DNA from: DASYQD01 sp036005845
GTDB taxonomy: Bacteria > Acidobacteriota > Thermoanaerobaculia > Multivoradales > JAIOJS01
Assembly: GCA_036005845.1 (NCBI GenBank)
Contig: DASYQD010000125.1
Span: 1 to 43,109, forward strand
Length of the DNA stretch: 43,109 nucleotides
Direction: 5' to 3'
In this document: positions 8,961-17,180 of the stretch, piece by piece
Layout: each line of letters begins with the position of its first letter
How positions within the stretch are numbered: the stretch's first letter is position 1
The notes under the pieces: model-generated
What the model saw: only the letters and a program-made list of their open reading frames with translations
The model's database searches: none
What the model was told of the DNA's origin: nothing
Translations under genes and position numbers: made by a program

Positions 8961-9140
8961 TCACGCCTGCGGCATCAAGATCCAGAGCAGCAGGTAGACG
9001 ACGGAGCCGGCGAAGAGCGTGGTAGGGGTGAGGATCACCCACAGCACGCGGACGAGCAGCGGGCTCCAGCCGAGCCACTCGGCGACGCCGCCGCAGACGC
9101 CGGCGATGACGCGGTTGTTGCGAGAGCGGTGGAGCGGCAT
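8961..9140 (-). CDS. PspC domain membrane protein
   Basis: A 59-residue protein that is essentially a single PspC domain: R-V-I-A-G-V-C-G-G-V-A-E-W-L-G followed by a hydrophobic pair of segments ending L-L-L-W-I-L-M-P. PspC proteins sit in the inner membrane and in enterobacteria take part in the phage-shock response to envelope stress; single-domain homologues like this one are widespread and less studied. ATG 9140 is chosen over an upstream in-frame start at 9167 because GAGGAGG stands about seven bases before it. No other psp genes are visible nearby. Confidence 0.88.
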   Translation of the reverse strand: MPLHRSRNNRVIAGVCGGVAEWLGWSPLLVRVLWVILTPTTLFAGSVVYLLLWILMPQA

Positions 9141-9243
9141 GGCGGTTTCCTCCTCGGCAGCGCGCACTGCAAGGCGCGCACCGGAGCGTGCGTTCAGGTG
9201 ACTCTACGCGGACCGTCTGCGTCGCGTTCCATCCAGATCACGT

Positions 9244-9678
9244 TCAGGCTGGCGCCGGTAGCGCTACCGAGGCGCCGTAGGCGGCCAGCTTCTCGCGCAG
9301 CCACGACGGCAGCTCGCGCTTGGCGTAGCTGTCCATGTCCATGCCGACGGTGACGATGGTCGCCTCGGCCGCCAGCGATCCGTCCTGCTTCCACACCTTG
9401 TAGCGCCAGGTGACGGAAGTGGTGCCGAGCTCGAGGCCGCGCACCTCGACGTCGATGGCGTCGCCGAAGCGCAGCGGCCGCCGGAAGTCGATCTCCAGAT
9501 GCACCGACGGTAGCCCCAGCCGCTGCTCGTTGATCACCGTGTGGTACTCGACGCCGACGACCTCGCTGAAGAACTCCTCGAGCGCGACGTGGAAGTAGTG
9601 GAGGAAACGCGGGTAGTAGACGATGCCCGCGTGGTCGATGTCGCCGAAGCGCACCTTGAGGTGGGCGCGGAAGGACAT
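9244..9678 (-). CDS. acyl-CoA thioesterase, 4HBT hotdog family
   Basis: A 144-residue single hotdog-domain thioesterase. The N-terminal motif F-G-D-I-D15-H-A-G-I-V-Y-Y-P-R-F matches the 4-hydroxybenzoyl-CoA thioesterase/YbgC group, in which the Asp at this place is catalytic. The core strand segment D-F-R-R-P-L-R-F-G-D and the T-S-V-T-W-R-Y-K-V strand are also typical. It should hydrolyse a small or aromatic acyl-CoA in the cytosol as a dimer or tetramer. ATG 9678 is preferred over the TTG at 9696 because family members start close to M-S-F-R-A-H. It lies 66 bases downstream of the TonB-like lipoprotein gene. Confidence 0.9.
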   Translation of the reverse strand: MSFRAHLKVRFGDIDHAGIVYYPRFLHYFHVALEEFFSEVVGVEYHTVINEQRLGLPSVHLEIDFRRPLRFGDAIDVEVRGLELGTTSVTWRYKVWKQDGSLAAEATIVTVGMDMDSYAKRELPSWLREKLAAYGASVALPAPA

Positions 9679-9744
9679 GGGCGGCGATGCTAACAAAGCG
9701 GCGCGTCGCGGCTGGCGCGTCGAAACGCAGCTCGCCGCCGCGGG

Positions 9745-10164
9745 TCAGCCCGGCAGCTTGGCAAAGAGCACGGTGTGGTACGGCACCTTCGCGGTGCCGC
9801 GCGTCGCCGGCTCGTACTTCCAATCGGCGAGCGCGTGCACGAAGGCGCGCGCGAGCTCGTCGTTGTCCGTCTGCACCACCTGCGCGTCGGTGACCGAGCC
9901 CGACGTGGTGATGGTGACGCGCACGCAGGCGTAGCCGCTCTTCGACGAGAGCTGCGACGGGTCGGGCTGATCGCCGTGGAGGAGCTTCGGCGGGCTGACG
10001 CCGGTCATGTTCGGCGGCGAGTAGGTGCGGCAGGCCTCCTCGGTGCCGGCGGCGCCGCCGCGCGCTGCGCTGGCCTGATTGGCTGCCGGCTGTGCTGCGG
10101 ATGCGCAGGCGGCGAGCAGTGGAGCGAGCGCGAGAGCGAGCAGGTGGATTCGATCGCGGCGCAT
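9745..10164 (-). CDS. lipoprotein with TonB-like C-terminal domain
   Basis: A 139-residue protein with a lipoprotein signal peptide: M-R-R-D-R-I-H, hydrophobic stretch, lipobox L-A-A-C at about residue 20, then a low-complexity Ala linker. The C-terminal ~80 residues resemble the TonB C-terminal/energy-transducer fold: P-P-K-L-L, Y-A-C-V-R-V-T-I-T-T-S-G-S-V-T-D-A-Q-V-V-Q, then A-F-V-H-A-L-A-D-W-K-Y-E-P-A. Unlike real TonB it has no N-terminal transmembrane anchor, so it may be a periplasmic protein on the inner or outer membrane rather than an energy transducer. ATG 10164 has GGGAGG about eight bases upstream; this decides the start against an upstream in-frame start at 10191. Confidence 0.8.
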   Translation of the reverse strand: MRRDRIHLLALALAPLLAACASAAQPAANQASAARGGAAGTEEACRTYSPPNMTGVSPPKLLHGDQPDPSQLSSKSGYACVRVTITTSGSVTDAQVVQTDNDELARAFVHALADWKYEPATRGTAKVPYHTVLFAKLPG

Positions 10165-10264
10165 CACGTCACCTCCCTCGAATACGGACACGCTACACGA
10201 GAAACGATGGTCGCGGCTGGAGCCGAGACGCGAGCGGCGGTGCCGCCGGCACGACCGGTCGCGT

Positions 10265-10280
10265 TACCATCGCCACTGTG
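10265..10280 (+). promoter_or_regulatory. putative leaderless promoter -10 box for the alpha/beta hydrolase gene
   Basis: TACCAT (10265-10270) is followed after exactly seven bases by the GTG start at 10278, the spacing expected when transcription begins at the start codon. No Shine-Dalgarno is present. No clear -35 is seen. Confidence 0.35.
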
Positions 10281-11288
10281 AGGAGCCGCCGCCTGCCGCT
10301 CGGTCCGTTGCCGCGGAAGCGGCGTGGGCGCGGCTTACGCGGCGACGGTACCCGTCGACGCGGCCGCCTGCTGAAGCTGCTCGGGCTGGCCGCGGCCGGC
10401 GCTGGTCTCGTCTACCTGGCCACCCGTGATGCGGAGGCCGACGAACCGACGCCCGCGCCACCGCGGCCGGAGCCTGACGCCGACGCCGCGGGTCTCGAGG
10501 CGGAGGAAGTCGGCGGTCGCTTCGTCGACGGCGCGAGCGGCCGCATCTTCGTACGCAGCGCGGGCGAAAGCGGCCCGGCGCTCATGCTCGTCCATGGTCT
10601 CGGCGGCTCCAGCGCGCACTGGCAGGCGCAGCTTCTGGCGCTCGGCGCGACGTGCCGCGTCTTCGCGCCGGACCTGCGCGGCCACGGCCGCTCCGAGCGC
10701 GCAGTCGACGGCAGCTATGAGGTGAAAGCTCACGCCGCCGACCTGCTCGCCGTCGCCGACGCACTGGGCCTCGACCGCTTCGCCCTCGCCGGCCACAGCT
10801 TCGGCGCCTGGGTGGCGCTCGAGCTCGCTGCCACGCATCCCGAGCGCATCACCGCGCTGGCGCTCGTCGATCCCGGCGGCGACACCAGCGCCGAATCTCC
10901 CGCGGCCATCGAGACCGCGCTCGCCACGGCGCGCGAAGACCCGCGTAGCGAGTTCGAGCAGCACTACCGCGAGTTCCTCCACGGCGCCAAGCCCGCCACC
11001 GCGCGCCGCGTTCTCGCCGATCTCGCCGCCACCAGCGAAGACGTGCTCCTCACCGGCCTCGCCGAAGCCATGCGCTACCCAGCCCGCGCCCGTCTCGCCG
11101 CCTACCCTGGCCCCGTGATCTGCCTCGCCAGTCCGCTAAACGACACACCGGGCTCGCTGACGCGCACGGTGTCAGGCCTCGTCACCGAGTGGCTCGCCCC
11201 GTCGAGCCACTGGCTGATGCTCGATCGCCCTGAGCAGACCGCCGGCCTCCTCGCCGAGTTGATGCAGAAGACTCGGGCCGGAGACTGA
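10278..11288 (+). CDS. alpha/beta hydrolase with N-terminal membrane anchor
   Basis: A 336-residue protein. A basic N-terminus is followed by a hydrophobic segment (L-L-K-L-L-G-L-A-A-A-G-A-G-L-V-Y-L) that should anchor it in the inner membrane, then an acidic Pro-rich linker, then an alpha/beta hydrolase domain with the oxyanion motif L-V-H-G-L-G-G, nucleophile elbow G-H-S-F-G, the acid region near L-V-D-P-G and the late catalytic His in S-S-H-W-L-M. Substrate unknown. The frame stays open upstream to 10092, but that part overlaps the divergent lipoprotein gene; GTG 10278 is chosen because a TANNNT box stands seven bases before it and because the basic-hydrophobic N-terminus begins there. Confidence 0.85.
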   Translation: MRSRRLPLGPLPRKRRGRGLRGDGTRRRGRLLKLLGLAAAGAGLVYLATRDAEADEPTPAPPRPEPDADAAGLEAEEVGGRFVDGASGRIFVRSAGESGPALMLVHGLGGSSAHWQAQLLALGATCRVFAPDLRGHGRSERAVDGSYEVKAHAADLLAVADALGLDRFALAGHSFGAWVALELAATHPERITALALVDPGGDTSAESPAAIETALATAREDPRSEFEQHYREFLHGAKPATARRVLADLAATSEDVLLTGLAEAMRYPARARLAAYPGPVICLASPLNDTPGSLTRTVSGLVTEWLAPSSHWLMLDRPEQTAGLLAELMQKTRAGD

Positions 11289-11303
11289 GCTGTTCGTTAG
11301 CCC

Positions 11304-11720
11304 TCACTCAGCGGCGTCCTGCCGGCGCAGAGAGCCCTTCCATTCGAGGATCCTCTGGTCGGCCGTGATCAGGGTCGCTCCCGCGCGGGAGGCCGTGGCG
11401 ACGATGAAGCGGTCGGCTGGATCACCGTGAAAATCGCCGATTTGCGCGGCGGCAATCGCGATCTCGCCGTCGACCTCGATCTCCAGGAGCCCGCTGCGCA
11501 GCAACTGCTCCCTCCATGACAGCGGCGGCAGCCCGAGTCGCAGCCGACGTTTCGCCACCAGCAACGCAACCTCCCAGAACGAGACGGCGGAGGCCGCCAG
11601 CTTTCCGTCAGCCAGGGCGCGATCGGCCGCCGCGCGAGATCGACGCCCCAGCCGCTTGTCCCCGCTCGCCAGCCAGACGAGCGCTTGAGAGTCGAGGAGG
11701 ATCAGCGGTTGGCTTCCCAC
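11304..11720 (-). CDS. VapC-like PIN domain toxin
   Basis: A 138-residue PIN-domain protein. The four acidic residues of the nuclease site are visible: D10 in L-I-L-L-D-S-Q-A-L-V-W, E50 in S-F-W-E-V-A, D103 in G-D-P-A-D-R-F-I-V-A-T-A and D121 in L-I-T-A-D-Q. VapC toxins are Mg-dependent RNases that cut tRNA or rRNA. The GTG at 11720 overlaps the last six codons of the antitoxin gene in another frame (stop 11704-11702); a CTG at 11705 overlapping the stop is an alternative start. The overlap implies tight coupling to the antitoxin. Motifs are intact, so the toxin should be active. The C-terminus is convergent with the hydrolase gene. Confidence 0.88.
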   Translation of the reverse strand: MGSQPLILLDSQALVWLASGDKRLGRRSRAAADRALADGKLAASAVSFWEVALLVAKRRLRLGLPPLSWREQLLRSGLLEIEVDGEIAIAAAQIGDFHGDPADRFIVATASRAGATLITADQRILEWKGSLRRQDAAE

Positions 11721-11977
11721 TCGACGTCGATCGGCTCGATGATGTCCCCCAGGATCTTCATCTGCCCAGCGAACAGGCCGAAGAGGGTGGCGGGCCGCTC
11801 TCGATAAGGCACGAGCCGGCTCACCGGCTTGCCCCGCTTCGTGATCACGATCTCCTTGCCGCTGTCGTTGACCTCGTCCATGAGCTGCAGGCAGCGCGCC
11901 TTGAACTCGGAGGCAGTCACCGCGCGCGCTTCCTGCGTCTTCACTTTTCGGGCCTTGGCTTTCATGACCATGGTCAT
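11702..11977 (-). CDS. PhdYefM-family antitoxin
   Basis: A ~91-residue antitoxin. The N-terminal region V-T-A-S-E-F-K-A-R-C-L-Q-L-M-D-E-V and the strand pair E-I-V-I-T-K-R-G-K-P-V-S-R-L-V-P are the hallmark of the Phd/YefM DNA-binding fold; the C-terminal tail (about residues 55-91, G-D-I-I-E-P-I-D-V-E-W-E) should wrap the toxin. Three in-frame ATG codons (11977, 11971, 11965) crowd the start, all inside a perfect 18-bp palindrome. A TATAGT box at 11979-11984 lies seven bases before the second ATG, so a leaderless start at 11971 is plausible; I list the longest frame. The gene begins two bases after the stop of the upstream oxidoreductase gene, so it may also be read from that transcript. Confidence 0.88.
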   Translation of the reverse strand: MTMVMKAKARKVKTQEARAVTASEFKARCLQLMDEVNDSGKEIVITKRGKPVSRLVPYRERPATLFGLFAGQMKILGDIIEPIDVEWEANR

Positions 11978-11984
11978 GACTATA
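11962..11984 (-). promoter_or_regulatory. autoregulatory operator palindrome and -10 box of the toxin-antitoxin pair
   Basis: TCATGACCATGGTCATGA at 11962-11979 is a perfect 18-bp palindrome that covers all three candidate ATG codons of the antitoxin. TATAGT (minus strand, 11984-11979) abuts it. Phd/YefM antitoxins bind palindromes at their own promoters, so this is the likely operator (inference). Confidence 0.55.
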
Positions 11985-14900
11985 GCACTGTCGTACCAAG
12001 CAGCTGAGCCAGGTGGATCGGGCGCTGCGAGCTGCCGTGGCGGATCTGGTTGCGGCAGGAGAAGCCGTCGGCGAGCACGAATGTCTCGCCACCGACGGCG
12101 CGCATGGCGGGCAGCAGCGCCTGCTCGCCGCAGGCCATCGAGATCTCGTAATGATCGGCTTCAAAGCCGAAGGAGCCGGCGAGGCCGCAGCAGCCGGCGT
12201 CGAGGAGGGTGACGTCGAGGCCGGTCTTGGCGAGGAGGTCGCGGTCGGCACGCATGCCCATGACGGCCTTGTGGTGGCAGTGGCCGTGGACGACGGCCTT
12301 TCCGGTCAGGCGCGGCGGTTGCCAGTCGGGCGCGTGTTGCTGGAGCAGCTCGGCGAGGGTGAAGACGTTGCGGCTCAGCGCCACAGCATCAGGATCGTCG
12401 GGGAAAAGGGCGGGCAGCTCGTCGCGGAAGGTGGCGATGCAGGAGGGCTCGAGGCCGACGATGGGTACGCCGGCGCGCACTGGCTCGCGTAGCGCTTCCA
12501 CGTTGCGGCGCAGGAGGCGCTTGGCGAGGCCGAGGAAGCCGTAGTCGTAGAGCGGCCGGCCGCAACAGAGCAGCCGCGCCGGCAGCTCGACGCGGAAGTC
12601 TGCAGCCTCGAGCACTTCCACCGCCGCCTCGCCGATCTCGGGGTCGAAGAAGTTGGTGAAGGTGTCCGCGTAGAGGAGCACCCGCGGGCGCTCGTCGCGT
12701 GTGGTCGCGGTGACGCGAGGCGGCCCAAGCCGCGGCGCTCCGTCGCCAGCCGTGCTGCCGTTGGCTCGGCCCCGGTGCTTTTCGAGCTTCGCCATCCGCG
12801 CACGAAACGTCTTCGTCGCAAACCGCGGCACTTCGCGCTGGCGTGTGATCCCCGCGGCCCCTTTGAGCAGCGCCGAGATCCCCGGCGCCGCCATCAGCGC
12901 GTTGACGACGCGCGGTGCTTTCGACGCGATGCGCGCCCACCACGGGATCAAGCCCATCGCGTAGGCCGCCTGCGGCCGCAGTCGCCGCTTGTAGTAGTGG
13001 TGGAGGAATTCCGCCTTGTACGTCGCCACGTCGACGTTGACCGGGCAGTCGCTCTTGCACCCCTTGCACGCCAGGCAGAGGTCGAGTGCCTCCTTGACCT
13101 CCCGCGACCGCCAGCCGTCGCGGACGACTTCGCCGACGAGCATCTCGTGCAGCAGGTGGGCGCGGCCGCGTGTCGAGTGTTGCTCCTCCAGCGTGACGCG
13201 ATAGCTCGGGCACATGGTGCCCCCTTCGAGCCGGCGGCACTTGCCGACGCCGACGCAGCGCATGGTGGCGCGCGCCAGCGAGCCGTCGTCGTCGGCGAAC
13301 TGGAAGACCGTCTTCGGCTGCGCCGGCTTGTAATCGGGGCCGAGCCGCAGATTGGACACGATCGGATAGGGATCGACGACCTTGCCGGGGTTCATCCGCC
13401 CGTCGGGATCGAACGCCGCCTTGACGGCGCGGAACGCCTCGAGCAGCTCGTAGCCGAACATGCGCGGCAGCAGCTCGCCGCGGCTCTGGCCGTCGCCGTG
13501 CTCGCCTGAGAGCGAGCCGCCGTAAGCGACGCAGAGGTCCGCCGCTTCTTCCACGAAATGGTGGTAGCGCTCGATCCCCGCCGACGTGTAGAGGTCGAAC
13601 GAGATGCGCGTGTGCACGCAGCCCTGCCCGAAGTGGCCGTAGAACGAGCCGCGGTAGCCGTAGCTCTCGTAGAGCGCGCGCAGGTCGCGCAGGTAGTCGG
13701 CGAGGCGCTCGGGCGGCACGGCCGAGTCCTCCCACCCTTCCCAGGTGTCGCTCTTGCCGGGCACGCGCGCGGTGGCGCCGAGCCCCGACTCCCGCAGCTC
13801 CCACATGCGCTGCTGCTGCGGCGGCGCGAGCAGCGTCTGGCCGCGGTATCCGGGCAGCTCGCGGAGCGTGCGCATGGCGCGCGCCGCCTCGGCGTCGGCT
13901 TCGGCCTGCGTCGCGCCGCCCATCTCGACGAGCAGGTAGGCGCCGTCGATCTCGTCGCTGCGGTCGGCACCTTGCCGCGGCAGCAGCTCGCGCCCTTCGG
14001 CGTTGAGCCTCTTGGCGACGTTGTCGCGGATGAGGCGGTCGTCGAGCCCTTCGAGGCCCATGGGGCCGAGCGCCAGTACCGCCGGCACCGCGGCGGCCGC
14101 GGCGTACACGTCGGCGAAGCCGACGACGACGAGCGCGCGCGCCGCCGGCCACGGCACGAGCCGCAGCGTCGCCTCGAGAATCGTCACCAGCGTGCCTTCG
14201 CTGCCGACCAGCAGCCGCGCCACGTCGAAGCCGTTCTCGGGCAAGAGCGCCGGCAGGTTGTAGCCGGAGACGCGGCGCGGGATGTCGGGGAAGCGGCGGC
14301 GGATCTGGTCGCCGTAGCGTTCGACGACCGCGGCGAGCGCGCGGTAGATGTCGGCGCGGCGCCCGCCGCCGGCGACGATGCTCGACATCTGCTCGCTCGA
14401 CGTCGGTCCCACGCGCATCCGCACGCCGTCGTAGGTGAGCACGTCGAGCCCGAGCAGGTTCGCTTCGGTGCGCCCGGCGAGCACCGAGTGCACCCCACAC
14501 GAGTCGTTGCCGAGCATGCCGCCCAGCGTGCAGTGGCTGTGCGTCGCCGGGTCGGGGCCGAAGGTGAGGTCGTGCGGCGTGACGTGGCTGCGCAGCGTGT
14601 CGAGCACGATGCCCGGCTGCACGCGCGCCAGCCGGCGCTCGGCATCGACCTCCACCACGCCGCGCAGGTAGCGCGACCAGTCGAGCACCACCGCCAGGTT
14701 GCAGCACTGGCCGCAGAGGCTGGTGCCGCCGCCGCGGTTGAGCACCGGCGCGCCCGCCTCGCGGCAGAGCGCGACCGTCGCCATCACGTCGTCGAGCGTG
14801 CGCGGGAGGACGACGCCGATCGGCACCTGCCGGTAGTTGGAGCCATCGACTGCGTAGAGCGCGCGGTGCCCCGCGTCGAAGCGCACGTCGCCGGCGATGC

Positions 14901-14994
14901 TCTTCGCAAGACGGTCGCCGAGCGCGCGGGCGTCGCCCGGCCAGCTCTTCGGCGGCTGGCGCGTCCAGGCGGTGGCACCGGATGCGGAGGGCAC
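11980..14994 (-). CDS. fused FAD-linked oxidase and Fe-S (CCG-domain) oxidoreductase, YdiJ-like
   Basis: A 1004-residue protein, close in length to E. coli YdiJ. Residues about 40-260 are a PCMH-type FAD domain (L-N-R-G-G-G-T-S-L-C-G-Q, then G-N-D-S-C-G-V-H-S) followed by the FAD-oxidase C-terminal domain. Around residues 560-680 there are ferredoxin-type cysteines (C-L-A-C-K-G-C-K-S-D-C-P), and the C-terminal third has two CCG cysteine-rich modules (L-L-C-C-G-R-P-L and D-A-G-C-C-G-L-A-G). The family oxidises a 2-hydroxyacid such as D-2-hydroxyglutarate, D-lactate or glycolate and passes electrons via Fe-S centres to a quinone; which substrate applies here is uncertain. GTG 14994 is the start; no Shine-Dalgarno is evident. 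Its stop codon is part of the antitoxin -10 box. Confidence 0.92.
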   Translation of the reverse strand: MPSASGATAWTRQPPKSWPGDARALGDRLAKSIAGDVRFDAGHRALYAVDGSNYRQVPIGVVLPRTLDDVMATVALCREAGAPVLNRGGGTSLCGQCCNLAVVLDWSRYLRGVVEVDAERRLARVQPGIVLDTLRSHVTPHDLTFGPDPATHSHCTLGGMLGNDSCGVHSVLAGRTEANLLGLDVLTYDGVRMRVGPTSSEQMSSIVAGGGRRADIYRALAAVVERYGDQIRRRFPDIPRRVSGYNLPALLPENGFDVARLLVGSEGTLVTILEATLRLVPWPAARALVVVGFADVYAAAAAVPAVLALGPMGLEGLDDRLIRDNVAKRLNAEGRELLPRQGADRSDEIDGAYLLVEMGGATQAEADAEAARAMRTLRELPGYRGQTLLAPPQQQRMWELRESGLGATARVPGKSDTWEGWEDSAVPPERLADYLRDLRALYESYGYRGSFYGHFGQGCVHTRISFDLYTSAGIERYHHFVEEAADLCVAYGGSLSGEHGDGQSRGELLPRMFGYELLEAFRAVKAAFDPDGRMNPGKVVDPYPIVSNLRLGPDYKPAQPKTVFQFADDDGSLARATMRCVGVGKCRRLEGGTMCPSYRVTLEEQHSTRGRAHLLHEMLVGEVVRDGWRSREVKEALDLCLACKGCKSDCPVNVDVATYKAEFLHHYYKRRLRPQAAYAMGLIPWWARIASKAPRVVNALMAAPGISALLKGAAGITRQREVPRFATKTFRARMAKLEKHRGRANGSTAGDGAPRLGPPRVTATTRDERPRVLLYADTFTNFFDPEIGEAAVEVLEAADFRVELPARLLCCGRPLYDYGFLGLAKRLLRRNVEALREPVRAGVPIVGLEPSCIATFRDELPALFPDDPDAVALSRNVFTLAELLQQHAPDWQPPRLTGKAVVHGHCHHKAVMGMRADRDLLAKTGLDVTLLDAGCCGLAGSFGFEADHYEISMACGEQALLPAMRAVGGETFVLADGFSCRNQIRHGSSQRPIHLAQLLGTTVL

Positions 14995-15158
14995 GGTTGG
15001 CGACCGATCAGAGCGCGAGCGGCGGGGAACTCATCCGACCCCGCCCCGCCGGGTTCGCTGCCGGCGATCGTACGTCGCCTCGGCTGCCAGCGCGGTTCCT
15101 CCGCGCCTGCGGGCGCCACCGGTCCGGCGACCGGCGTGCCCGCTCTCGGCCCACCTCG

Positions 15159-15722
15159 TTACTCGTCAGCCGGAACACCGACCGGCTCGTCGATGAGAGT
15201 GGCCGGTTCCCGATACTTCACGCCGGCGATGCAGTTGCGGTCGTCGGTCGGGTGAGGCACCCCGTTCTTCAACCAGCAGTGCCCGCTGGGCCCCTGGACG
15301 CCCGGCCGAACATACGTCCAGGCCGAGCACCCTTGCTCGTTGGCACACGCGGTCTCGCAGGTTCTCCACGAGTTGGTGGCGAAATCCTTGTAGTCCATCC
15401 CTGGGCGGTTGGTGTGATCCTCCGCCTTGAGGTCGCGCGCCTCGATGAATTCGCGTGATCCCGAGTTGCAGCAGTTGTCCCTGACAAGCGTGGGCACCCG
15501 GCTCTTCAGCCAGCAATTGCCGATCGGGCCTTGGATTCCCGGCTTCACCCAGGTCCAGGCCTGGCATCGAGAGTCGCCCCCGCAGGTATTCCTGCAGACG
15601 AACGCCGAGGCGGCGTCGAAGCCGACGTAGTCGGAGCCGGGCAGATTGAATCCATCAACCGCGAAAGCTGGCAGGGAAACCAGCAGCATCGCGGCGCCGA
15701 CGAGGGTAGCGCGTAGGGTCAT
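15159..15722 (-). CDS. secreted protein with two tandem PAN/Apple-like repeats
   Basis: A 187-residue exported protein: Sec signal peptide 1-21 (cleavage AFA-VD), then two copies of a ~60-residue cysteine-rich unit (about 28-90 and 107-168). Cysteines align between copies: C43/C122, C47/C126, C53/C132, C70/C149 and C84 or C85/C164. Each copy carries C-x-A-W-T-W/Y-V-K/R-P-G-I/V-Q-G-P and C-W-L-K, the PAN/Apple pattern. PAN domains bind proteins or carbohydrates, so an extracellular adhesive or binding role is likely. ATG 15722 has GGGAGG about seven bases upstream; the upstream frame to 15776 is not needed. A free-standing protein of only two PAN repeats has no catalytic partner domain. Confidence 0.85.
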   Translation of the reverse strand: MTLRATLVGAAMLLVSLPAFAVDGFNLPGSDYVGFDAASAFVCRNTCGGDSRCQAWTWVKPGIQGPIGNCWLKSRVPTLVRDNCCNSGSREFIEARDLKAEDHTNRPGMDYKDFATNSWRTCETACANEQGCSAWTYVRPGVQGPSGHCWLKNGVPHPTDDRNCIAGVKYREPATLIDEPVGVPADE

Positions 15723-15892
15723 CGTCCATCCTCCCGTAAGACCGAGTGATCTGACCGATGACGCAACCGTCTGCACTTCGCCGGCGAAGCTGGGTTGGTA
15801 ACGTCGCAGACAGGTGTTCGCGACGAGCGCAGCTTTCCTGACAGCGGCGCGCCGCTAGCCACGGCAAAAGGGGATGGACTCGGCTCGCCGGC

Positions 15893-16195
15893 TCAGTTCT
15901 TGATCACTGTGGTGCGGCTGCGTCCCACCGAGACGAGCACGATGATGAGCGCCAGCACGACGAGACCGAGGATGATCCAGGTCGGGCTGGCGTACCAGGT
16001 CGTCGTCTTCGTCTCCTTCGAGACTTGCACGTCGGTCGTTCCACCCGACGACCCGCTCGAGGCCGCGGGGCTCGACGACTGACTGGAGGGCTGCGACTGC
16101 TGCGCCGCGAGGGGCGAGAACGCCGTGGCTAGCGGCAGCAGGAGCAGCATGACGAGAGCTATCGAGGCAACACGATGGCCAGATGTCGGCCGCAT
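15893..16195 (-). CDS. small exported or bitopic membrane protein with Ser-rich linker
   Basis: A 100-residue protein of unknown function. It has an N-terminal hydrophobic segment (V-A-S-I-A-L-V-M-L-L-L-L-P-L) probably acting as a signal peptide, a Ser/Gln/Gly-rich linker, and a second hydrophobic helix near the C-terminus (P-T-W-I-I-L-G-L-V-V-L-A-L-I-I-V-L-V) followed by a short basic tail. The expected topology is a periplasmic linker held by a C-terminal anchor. ATG 16195 has an excellent AAGGAGG six to seven bases upstream, which fixes the start. It is the last gene of the minus-strand run HAD - lipoprotein - FRG. Confidence 0.75.
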   Translation of the reverse strand: MRPTSGHRVASIALVMLLLLPLATAFSPLAAQQSQPSSQSSSPAASSGSSGGTTDVQVSKETKTTTWYASPTWIILGLVVLALIIVLVSVGRSRTTVIKN

Positions 16196-16247
16196 GGGGC
16201 ACCTCCTTGACCGCACCCTGCGGAGCAATCGACGTGCCGACATGCTT

Positions 16248-17132
16248 TCAGCCCGGCGGTTTTTCCCACTCCTCGCCCGGCTGGTGCAGGCCGACGTAAT
16301 AAAGGAGCGAGCGCGCGAAGCCGTCCATTCCGGGGAAGAAGCTCGCGGCGGTGAGGTTCATGCGCCAGAGGTCTTCGCGCGCCGGCCGGTGCAGGGCCTG
16401 CGGCAGCACCACCTCGACGACGCTGGCGGCCAGCGCGTCGGCGGCTTCTGCGGCGGCGCCGAACGCACGCGGCTGCTGGTGGAAGTCGAGCTCGCCGACG
16501 CCGAACGTGGCGGCGAGGTTGTCGACGAAGCTGCGCGAGGGATCGAGCGAGACGAGGAACATCCCCTGCTGCGCCGCCAGCCGCTCGTCGAGGTGGAAGG
16601 GCTCGACGGCGACGACGCCGGCGCCGAGGTCGGGGCGGCCGAGCAGCGCCTTTGCCACGCCCCAGCCCTCCGGCGGCAGCTCGGCGAGCGCCGGGTCGAG
16701 GGCCGCCAGGCGCGCCACCGACGCCTCGCGCAGCCGCTGCAGGTCGACCGCCCACACCGCGGCGTCGCCGTCGGCGCCTTCGATGGCGAACCAGACGGCG
16801 ACGTAGAAGGAGTTGCTGAAGTCGAGCAGCCGCGTCGGCGCGCCGTGGTGGCGCAGCAGCGCCAGCCAGCCGAGCGCGTCGTCGTCCTCGGGAACCTGCG
16901 ACACGTACTGGCGCGCGCGCCGCCGCGCCTCGCGCACCATGCGCTCCTCGAGCGTGTAGAGGTCGCCGCGGTCGTACTGCAGGCGCGCCGCGGCGCGCTC
17001 GATCGACGTCGACGGCACCTGCGAGGCGTCGGGCTGGCCGCGGAACGCCGAGCGCGGCAGCCGCCGCGCCAGGTCGCGCGCGGCGTCCCACGAGGTGGGC
17101 CGGATGGCAGCGAAGACGGGCGGCGATGACAT
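16248..17132 (-). CDS. FRG domain protein
   Basis: A 294-residue protein with the FRG domain. The name-giving motif is F30-R31-G32-Q, and the conserved block L-L-R-H-H-G-A-P-T-R-L-L-D-F-S covers residues 92-106, followed by N-S-F-Y-V-A-V-W-F-A. The biochemical role of FRG domains is not established; they occur in proteins linked to toxin or defence contexts and in housekeeping-looking loci. No signal peptide or membrane helix is seen. ATG 17132 is used; a GTG at 17162 is an alternative, and neither has a good ribosome site. It lies 48 bases after the lipoprotein gene and 52 before the small membrane protein gene, all on the same strand, which supports co-transcription. Confidence 0.85.
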   Translation of the reverse strand: MSSPPVFAAIRPTSWDAARDLARRLPRSAFRGQPDASQVPSTSIERAAARLQYDRGDLYTLEERMVREARRRARQYVSQVPEDDDALGWLALLRHHGAPTRLLDFSNSFYVAVWFAIEGADGDAAVWAVDLQRLREASVARLAALDPALAELPPEGWGVAKALLGRPDLGAGVVAVEPFHLDERLAAQQGMFLVSLDPSRSFVDNLAATFGVGELDFHQQPRAFGAAAEAADALAASVVEVVLPQALHRPAREDLWRMNLTAASFFPGMDGFARSLLYYVGLHQPGEEWEKPPG

Positions 17133-17180
17133 GACGGTCAGCGCACGGTGCGCCAGGCGCACCCTACCGCGAAGCCTCTC

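Noticed and set aside
9244..9696. TTG start at 9696 for the thioesterase
   Set aside because: ATG 9678 gives the family-typical N-terminus and the TTG has no ribosome site.
12389..14707. A 772-codon frame in another phase of the FAD/Fe-S oxidoreductase gene
   Set aside because: Arg-rich and without domains; shadow of the real gene.
15777..15892. Possible small gene between the small membrane protein and the PAN gene
   Set aside because: No start with a ribosome site and no coding-like composition was found.
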